Below, piece by piece: positions 7,267-14,700 of a stretch of DNA of 64,000 bases. Positions within the stretch are counted from its first letter, which is position 1. Each line of letters opens with the position of its first letter. Origin of the DNA: UBA12087 sp964370815. GTDB taxonomy: Bacteria > Chloroflexota > Anaerolineae > Anaerolineales > Villigracilaceae. The notes under the pieces were generated by a model, which searched no databases, was not told the DNA's origin, and saw only the letters and a program-made list of their open reading frames with translations. The DNA is taken from positions 186,001-250,000 of the forward strand of contig CAYJKQ010000003.1 of NCBI GenBank assembly GCA_964370815.1. The letters are read 5' to 3'. The position numbers were made by a program, and so were the translations under genes.

Positions 7267-8496
7267 TCAAATTCGCATTTTTGGGTCTAATGCATCTCGA
7301 AGTCCATCACCCAAAAGGTTGAAGCCTAAAACGCTGAGCATAATAGCCAACCCCGGGAACAAAACCGCCCACCAGGCACCACTGGAAAGATACTTATAAC
7401 TATCTCCGAGCATTGCTCCCCATTCCGGTTCGGGAGGAATTGCACCCAGACCAAGAAAGCCCAATGCAGCCGCTGAAAGGATCGCATTGGCCAACCCCAT
7501 TGTGGATTGAACAATGATCGGAGAGAGAATGTTCGGAACAATATGTTTAAAGAGAACCCGTCCATGTGATTCGCCAACAGCCTGGGCAGCAAGCACGTAT
7601 TCTTTCTGGCTGACCGATAGAACGGCTGACCGTGCAAGGCGGGCATATATTGGAATACCAACAACACCTATCGCGATCATGCCTTTCTCAAGACCAGGAC
7701 CAAGAAATGCAACGATGGCGATAGCTAAAAGATAACTGGGGAAAGAAAGGATCACATCCATTATACGCATGGTCACATCGGAAAACACTTTTCCACCCAA
7801 CGGACGTGAAAGGATCAAGCCTACGATCAACCCCAAAACTCCGCAAACCAGCCCGACCATGGGTCCCACCAAAAGCCCTGGCACACCACCCAGAAGCATA
7901 CCCAATATGGAAAATACAAACAGGCGAAGCTTGTTGCCAGCTTCCCATTTTTGAATAACCACCGAAAATATCCCCAACCCTAAAAACAGTAGAACCTGGA
8001 ATGGCTGTGCCGCCACCCAGGCGGATAGGGAACCGAGACCCAGACCCAGCAGCCCCATCAGGGTAACTTTTTCCCAAAAATTCATATCAATGCTTTCAAA
8101 AAAACCAGCCAGCAAACCCAGCAAGCCACCAATAACAAGTGAAATGCTGACAGCTACCAAGCCAACACGCAAGGAATTCCATCCGCCGTGCACCACACGT
8201 CTGAAATTATCCCGACCCAATTTATCTGTGCCAAAAATGTGAATGATGGGGGAATCTTCGGTTACCACCAGGTTCGGTGCCAGCAATTTAGAAGAATAAT
8301 CCAGATCCGATTTGGGATCATATTTCCAGAAGTAATGAGACAGCCCAGCCGTGAGAACAAATAAACCCACCACAAATAATCCCAGCATGGCAGTTTTACT
8401 GGCGATCAAACGTCGCCAAGCATCCAACCATAAGGAGCGATGTTCACGAATTGCGAAATCAACGAATTCTGTATCAATTGGATTCGATTCTGACAT
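7267..8496 (-). CDS. Peptide ABC transporter permease (DppC type) with extra hydrophobic insert
   Basis: Inner-membrane subunit of the importer. The N-terminal cytoplasmic part and first membrane segment (about 35-53), the FGTDKLGRDNFRR motif (88-100) and the EAA loop (EYVLAAQAVGES..., 299-320, contacting the ATPases) identify a DppC/OppC permease. At 409 residues it is about 100 longer than usual. The excess is a block of hydrophobic, glycine-rich segments at about residues 137-238, between the second membrane segment and the usual VTMRIMDVILSFPS stretch. The block keeps frame and flanks are intact, so it is a real insertion rather than a frameshift. Its role is unknown. Confidence 0.9.
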   Translation of the reverse strand: MSESNPIDTEFVDFAIREHRSLWLDAWRRLIASKTAMLGLFVVGLFVLTAGLSHYFWKYDPKSDLDYSSKLLAPNLVVTEDSPIIHIFGTDKLGRDNFRRVVHGGWNSLRVGLVAVSISLVIGGLLGLLAGFFESIDMNFWEKVTLMGLLGLGLGSLSAWVAAQPFQVLLFLGLGIFSVVIQKWEAGNKLRLFVFSILGMLLGGVPGLLVGPMVGLVCGVLGLIVGLILSRPLGGKVFSDVTMRIMDVILSFPSYLLAIAIVAFLGPGLEKGMIAIGVVGIPIYARLARSAVLSVSQKEYVLAAQAVGESHGRVLFKHIVPNILSPIIVQSTMGLANAILSAAALGFLGLGAIPPEPEWGAMLGDSYKYLSSGAWWAVLFPGLAIMLSVLGFNLLGDGLRDALDPKMRI

Positions 8497-8507
8497 AAAT
8501 TCTCCCC

Positions 8508-9560
8508 TTAATCGTAAGAAATGCGTGGGTCAATGGTTGCATAGGAAATATCCACGATAAGATTGACCAATAAGAAAATAATTGCGATGAGTAGTGTGAC
8601 ACCTTGAACGATCGGATAGTCCCGACCCAGGATAGAATCATATACCCACTTGCCGATCCCCGGCCAGGAAAAGATGGTTTCAGTCAGCACAGCACCAGCC
8701 AGCAAGGTTCCCACCTGAATACCAATGATGGTGATGACGGGCAGAAAGGCGTTTTTTAATGCATGGCGAAAAAGAACAACCCGCTCCACCAATCCTTTTG
8801 CTTTGGCGGTACGAATGTAATCCTCCTGTAACACATCCAACATACTGGATCGTGTCATTCGAGCAATAATGGCTGTCGGGATGGTTGCCAAAGCCAAGGC
8901 AGGCATGGCGATATGTTTTAGGGCGTCGATAAAGCCTGAAATATTTCCTGTCAGCAGACTATCCACAAGCAGAAGGTTGGTAATAGGTGTGATTACCATC
9001 CCTGTGCTGAGACGTCCCCCGGATGGGAGCCATTTAAGAAATACCGAAAACAGCATGATCTCCATAATACCCAACCAGAAGATGGGCATGGAAACACCGA
9101 TCAATGATCCCACCATAGTGACACCATCCAGAGTGGAATTTCTCCTGGCAGCAGAGGCGATCCCAATGGGGAGTCCTATCAGCAGGGCAATAAACATAGA
9201 AAGCAATGCCAATTCCATGGTTGCAGGAAACCGCTCTCCCAATGTTTCCAAAACCGGAATACGACGGTGGATGGAATTGCCCAGGTCAAAATGAAGAAGC
9301 CGTTCGATGTACCTGATGTATTGGCTGTCAAAGAAACCTGCCAGGTCACCATTGGCAAGAGCTTCACGATCCAGAAATGCCGGTCGATTCAATCCGAACT
9401 GTTCCCGGATGCGCTCGACATTTTCCTGGGTGGCGTGTTCACCCAGCATGGCAACCGCCGGATCACCCGGGATAAGTCGCTGAAACAAAAAAATAATCAG
9501 CGTTACACCTATCAGCGTAGGTAGTACTGAGATCAATCTTCGAAGAATATATCTGCCCAA
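8508..9560 (-). CDS. Peptide ABC transporter permease (DppB type)
   Basis: The other membrane subunit of the importer, 350 residues. The N-terminal membrane segment with RRLISVLPTLIGVTLIIF and the EAA loop DYIRTAKAKGL with following FRHALKNAFLPV are diagnostic. The start is TTG at 9560, preceded by GAGGT at good spacing; I see no better ATG in frame. It lies 11 nt before the DppC gene and 109 nt after the binding-protein gene, with a strong hairpin in the gap. Confidence 0.92.
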   Translation of the reverse strand: MGRYILRRLISVLPTLIGVTLIIFLFQRLIPGDPAVAMLGEHATQENVERIREQFGLNRPAFLDREALANGDLAGFFDSQYIRYIERLLHFDLGNSIHRRIPVLETLGERFPATMELALLSMFIALLIGLPIGIASAARRNSTLDGVTMVGSLIGVSMPIFWLGIMEIMLFSVFLKWLPSGGRLSTGMVITPITNLLLVDSLLTGNISGFIDALKHIAMPALALATIPTAIIARMTRSSMLDVLQEDYIRTAKAKGLVERVVLFRHALKNAFLPVITIIGIQVGTLLAGAVLTETIFSWPGIGKWVYDSILGRDYPIVQGVTLLIAIIFLLVNLIVDISYATIDPRISYD

Positions 9561-9584
9561 GTGGACCTCATTTGATAATCTTCA

Positions 9585-9615
9585 ACTGGGGGGCGGAAGA
9601 GATCCGCCCCCCAGT
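9585..9615 (-). other. Strong hairpin between binding-protein and permease genes
   Basis: A perfect 13-bp stem, ACTGGGGGGCGGA (9585-9597) with TCCGCCCCCCAGT (9603-9615), and a 5-nt loop. No T-run follows on the minus strand. The position after a binding-protein gene suggests partial termination or 3'-end protection, a known way to express the binding protein above the permeases. Confidence 0.7.
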
Positions 9616-9669
9616 AAATACGAAACAAATCGGTTAGAAATTAATAATCAAACTCTGGTTACCACTGAC

Positions 9670-11352
9670 CTAAGGTGCAACTTTAATAAATTCAAAGTAA
9701 TCCGCACCGACAGGTTGGGCGCCGTAACCCGAAACCTTGGATGAGAAGATCAATGGTGTGTTGTTGTGACCCAACCAGATGCGCATCACATCATCATGCA
9801 TTAATTGCTCGGTCTGCTTGTAGAGGGTTTCGCGAGCGGCGCGATCGGGGTTGACCAGGGCCTGATGGAGAAGGTCTGCCAATTCAGCATTCTGGTACCA
9901 ACCTTCACGCTGGATAGGCTCGGTACCACCGCCGAAGAAGTATCCGGTGAAGTTGTCGGGGTCTCCATTATCTCCGCCCCATCCCAACATATAGATACCA
10001 ACCAGGGTACCATTACGGCGTGAACCGAGATATGTTGGCCAGTCCCCTTCGAGATAAAGCTCAACATTAAAGCCAGCATTGGTAAGGTTGGCTGCCAATG
10101 CTTCGCCAATTTCCTTGGAGGCCGGGAAGTAGAAGCGTGTCACCGGCATGTAATAGAGCCGCAGAGGAATTTTATCCCCAGCAGCATAGAGGACAGCACC
10201 TTCCGCATCAAGAATATCTTCAGCAATGGTGACTTCGCTCAAGCCATCCGGGAAACCGGCTTCCGACAGGAGTTGTTTGGAAAGGGCGGGATCGTAAGTC
10301 CAATCGACAATTGCTTCATTATGACCCATAATCAATGGAGGCAACAGGTTCTTGGCAACTTCACCATATTTACCAAAGAAGTTTTTGATCAAGCCTTCTT
10401 TATCGACGGCATGTGCAAACGCTTCACGAACTTTGATATCCTGGAATTCCAGGATCTTGAAGTTGAAGGCCAGGTAGCTGGTGTTCAAGGCGGGGCGGGT
10501 AATAATCGTGAGGTTTGGATCGGCTTCGGCAGCTGCAAGATCTTCAATAACGGCCTGTTCCAAACCCTGGATATCACCGGCTTTTAGAGCCAGGAAGCGG
10601 GCAGAATCATCCGGAATGACGCGGAAAACGATCTGGCTGATGGTTGGAGCGCCGCCCCAGTAATCTGCATTGGCGTCAACGACGATCTGGTTGCCTTCTT
10701 CCCAGGAGACGAACTTGAAGGGACCGGTGCCAACACAACCGCCACCGGGAGTGCCATAGGCTTCGCCAGCGGCTTTAATGGCAGTCGGGCTGGAGATAGC
10801 AAATATATCCATGGCAAGGTTGGCCAGGAAGGGAGCCATAGGTGTGCTCAATGTAAATTGAACATTGTAATCATCCACTTTCTTGACTTCAGTGATCAGG
10901 CTGGCATCATCAAAACCACCAAATTGGGCTTCGTAGTACTCAAACACCTGGCTTGGGTAATGATATGGGTTGGTGGTGAAGCGCCAGCGTTCGAAGTTGA
11001 AAACGACTGCATCCGCATTGAAATCAGTACCGTCGTGGAATTTTACGCCTTCGCGCAGTTTGCAACTCCAAACATTTGCCTCTTCATTCGGTACACATTC
11101 TTCAGCAAGTGCTGGTACTGGCTTAGTGCTGCCCAGTTCATACTGGTAGAGAGGTTCGAGAACCTGACCGGTAACACGGAGGGATTCACCATCGGTAATG
11201 ATGGCAGGATCCAGCTGGACTGAATCTGCGCCACGTCCGAAGATAAATGGGGCAGCAGGAGGGGTATCGGTAGCCTTGGGGGCACAAGCCGATAAAACCA
11301 TTGATAACACAAGTATCAACCCCAAAATTGTGAAAATAGACTTTCTATTCAT
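9670..11352 (-). CDS. Peptide-binding lipoprotein (solute-binding family 5)
   Basis: Extracellular substrate receptor of the importer, 560 residues. The N-terminus MNRKSIFTILGLILVLSMV is a lipoprotein signal ending in the lipobox LSAC. Family-5 features include VWSCKLREGVKFHDGTDFNADAV and GTGPFKFVSWEEGNQ. The start at 11352 is chosen over an upstream one at 11448 because it has AGAGGAGAA just ahead and gives a proper signal peptide. It is the first gene of the operon. The ligand is probably a peptide, given the two-ATPase dpp/opp organisation and the epimerase at the operon end, but this is inference. Confidence 0.92.
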   Translation of the reverse strand: MNRKSIFTILGLILVLSMVLSACAPKATDTPPAAPFIFGRGADSVQLDPAIITDGESLRVTGQVLEPLYQYELGSTKPVPALAEECVPNEEANVWSCKLREGVKFHDGTDFNADAVVFNFERWRFTTNPYHYPSQVFEYYEAQFGGFDDASLITEVKKVDDYNVQFTLSTPMAPFLANLAMDIFAISSPTAIKAAGEAYGTPGGGCVGTGPFKFVSWEEGNQIVVDANADYWGGAPTISQIVFRVIPDDSARFLALKAGDIQGLEQAVIEDLAAAEADPNLTIITRPALNTSYLAFNFKILEFQDIKVREAFAHAVDKEGLIKNFFGKYGEVAKNLLPPLIMGHNEAIVDWTYDPALSKQLLSEAGFPDGLSEVTIAEDILDAEGAVLYAAGDKIPLRLYYMPVTRFYFPASKEIGEALAANLTNAGFNVELYLEGDWPTYLGSRRNGTLVGIYMLGWGGDNGDPDNFTGYFFGGGTEPIQREGWYQNAELADLLHQALVNPDRAARETLYKQTEQLMHDDVMRIWLGHNNTPLIFSSKVSGYGAQPVGADYFEFIKVAP

Positions 11353-11461
11353 TGACTTCTCCTCTTTCATTTGAATATATCTTGGAATGGACTTTTCAGA
11401 TTGGTAATGTTTGTTTCTCCTTATTTGCCTCCTTTCATAAGGTAACATTCAGGTAAGTAAT

Positions 11462-11491
11462 ATTGTATCATCCTTCATTCCAATAAATCAA
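11462..11491 (-). promoter_or_regulatory. Likely promoter of the peptide-transport operon
   Basis: On the minus strand TTGATT (11491-11486) and TACAAT (11467-11462) are separated by 18 nt, about 110 nt before the binding-protein start. The rest of the 420-nt divergent gap 11353-11772 shows no gene. A TATAAT at 11739-11744 on the plus strand may serve the macroglobulin gene, but I see no matching -35. Confidence 0.55.
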
Positions 11492-11772
11492 CAGGTAATT
11501 TTATTAAAAAAATTTGTTAATACTCTGATCCTAAAGGTTTATCCGGAATAATTAAGTGATCGACAGCATGATTGTCAGGCTATATGTTCTAATTCTTTTG
11601 CCAGAGAAACCTCGAGGGTCTTGACCTGAGCAGCTACTAAATCTTATCATATCAGGAACAAATAATAACTACCTTACGTCCAATAAGGTGATACCCTATT
11701 TTCTTTAGTTGGATTTATCCAAGCTCAATAGGGCAATGTATAATAAGAGCATCGTTATTCAGGAGGCTGTAA

Positions 11773-14700
11773 ATGAAGAAACTAAACCCGTACTGGCGCA
11801 TTGGTATTGTGATCTTTTTAGCTCTGTCGTCGTGTAATCTTCCAGGTGGGACGCCACAAGCCACCCCTACTCCTACATCAATCCCCTTACCGCCTTTACC
11901 GCCTGTCCTGGTTGAGACCGATCCACCCTCCGGCAGTCTGATAGCCAATCAACAGGCATTGATCTTTTATTTCAACCAGCCCATGCTGCGAGACACCGTT
12001 GAGACTTCTCTGGCAGACCAACTTATGGTTACTGGAAAATTTGACTGGCTGGATGACAATACCCTTAAGTTCACCCCACTGCAGACATTTGCAGGCAATA
12101 CCAGCCTGGATATAACACTTGATTCCAGCCTGAAAGCCAGCAATGGTCTTGGCTTTCAGGAACCTGTCAGTATCCATTATTCCACTTCTGACGACCTGCG
12201 CCTGACCCAGACCCTGCCTGAAAGCGGTACTCAAGATGCATCCTCTTCATCCGCAGTAGTGGCAGCCTTTAATCAGCCTGTCGTTCCACTCGGCGCTGAC
12301 CCGTCCAGCCTGCCGCAGGGATTCAGCCTGCAACCTGCTGCCAGTGGTTCAGGTGAATGGATCAACACCAGTACTTACATCTTCTACCCCGACCCCGGTT
12401 TGAGTGGTGGCGTGAATTACACCGCCAGCATCAACCCGACACTAATTGCCACATCCGGCAGCAATTTGGATACAAGTGATCTTACCTGGAACTTCACTGT
12501 GGGTCTGCCAAGATTACTTGAATTAGTGCCTTCCAGCGAAACTCCCTTCCCGCTTGACCAGCCTATTAAGATGACTTTCAATCAACCCATGGACACTTCG
12601 AGCGTCGAAGCCAATTTCAGCTTCACTTCTGAAAATGAATCGGTGGATGGGAACTTCTCCTGGAATGCCAATCAGACCGTTCTCACCTTCACTCCTTCCG
12701 GCAGGTTGGCACGCTCCACGAACTATACCCTGCTGATAGGAGCAGGAGCCCAAGCCAGAGGTGGTAGTTCCATCGGAACTGAGAACCGTTTTGAAGTCCA
12801 GACTTTTCCGGATTTTAAGGTCGTGTACACTGATCCATACGACACAGGCATGACGTCATCGCAATATAGTGGTTTGCAGATCTATTTCAGCGCTCCGATC
12901 CAGACCAGTTCCTCTCAATCACTGGTTTCAATAGACCCTGCAACTGCCAATTTTTACGCTTATATGTCTGAACAAACCATGTTTATCAGCGGCTCGTTCC
13001 AAGCTGATACAAACTACACGGTAACGGTTGATAATAATCTAAAAGATATCTGGGGGCAGAGACTGGGAGAGACGGTCACCACACGGTTCACCACTCCGCC
13101 TGCCGCACCTGGCATGGATCTGCTTTACCTGGGTACAGAAGCATATTTCGTGCGCGCCAGCCAGCCCGATTATTATGTCCAAGCCACCAACCTGGACAGC
13201 ATTGACGTTTCCATGGCACCTCTTACTCTAGAAAAAATGCTTTTCCTGCTGGGACCCGATGGGTACAATGCCAGAGCGGCATATACTCCCGAACAAAGCA
13301 CTTCCACCGACTGGCAGGCTGAGCTCAATCTTCCAGCCAATATCAGTCAACAGGTCCCCATTTCCCTCGGATCCAATCTGACTCCGGGGTTGTATCATCT
13401 TACCCTTTCTGCTCCACAAGCCATGCAGAATGGAGCTTATGGTCAGCAAAAGGTCTTCCTGGTCGCCAGTAATATTAATATCACCTTCAAGATTGGCAGC
13501 CAAGATGCCCTCGTGTGGGCTGTGGATCTCAGCAATAATCAAGCGGTTGCCAACACCCCACTCAGGTTGTTTCGTAATGATGGCAGCCTGCTTGCCTCTG
13601 GTACAACCGACTCACAAGGACTCTGGCATGGTTCGGTCCCTGCCCCCACCCAGGATAATTATTACAGCTCTTATTATGCGGTAATAGGTCAACCTGGAGA
13701 TACCAACTTTGGTATGGCATTTTCGAACTGGAACCAGGAGATCGCTCCCTGGAATTTTAGCTTATCGGTGGACCGAACCCCTCCAGCCCCGCAGATCTAC
13801 TTCTATACAGATCGCCCGATCTACCGCCCGGGTCAGACTGTCTACTTCCGCCTTGTGGCGCGACAAGTATTTGATGGACGATACACTCCGGTCGATCTGC
13901 AGAACCTGCTTTTTTCCATTGATGACGGCTACGGTTCAAACTGGAAATTTGACCTGCCACTCTCTGAATTTGGTACTGCATCGGGTGAGTTCCAGCTCCC
14001 AGCAGATGCCGTGCCAGGATATTATTCGATCTCATCCAAGATCCCCAATTTCTATGGCTACTTCACTGTAGCCAACTACCGCAAGCCCGGCATTAACCTT
14101 TCCGTGGATCTCCAGCCAACGGATGTTCATGCCAGCCAACCCATGCAAGCCAGCATCTCGGCTCGTTACTTCTTCGATGCCCCGGTGGATGGCATGAGCC
14201 TGCAGTGGACTTTGTATTCCAATCCGGATACTTTCAACCTGCCGGGGTACCAGGTTGGCAATTACAGCAGTTTCTGGTATTCCCCACCGACTGGTGATGG
14301 ATACTATGGTGAAGTCCTGGACCAGGGGGAAGCAGTAACCGATGAGAACGGGCTGGTTTCCCTTACCTTATCTGACCTGTCAGCCATTGATGATATTCGA
14401 GAGCTAACTCTTGAGGTCACAGCCCAAGACGAAAGCGGGCAATCGGTTTCAGGACGGGCAACCGCCCGCCGTCACCCGGCAGATTTTTACATCGGTCTGC
14501 GCCCCGACCTGTGGGTAGCCCAGGCTGGCAGCGAGATGGGTTTTGATGTTCTCACGGTGGATTGGAAGACCAATCCATCTGCATCACACAGCCTGCACGC
14601 AGAATTTCAACAAGTTAACTGGGAAAGCAAGGAATCGAACGACCCCAACATTCCTTATCCAAGTTATGTGCCTGTTTACACACCGATCTCCAGTTCTGAT

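Noticed and set aside
11353..11448. Longer N-terminus for the peptide-binding lipoprotein
   Set aside because: The start at 11352 has AGAGGAG at good spacing and gives a normal lipoprotein signal; the extra 32 residues would bury the signal.
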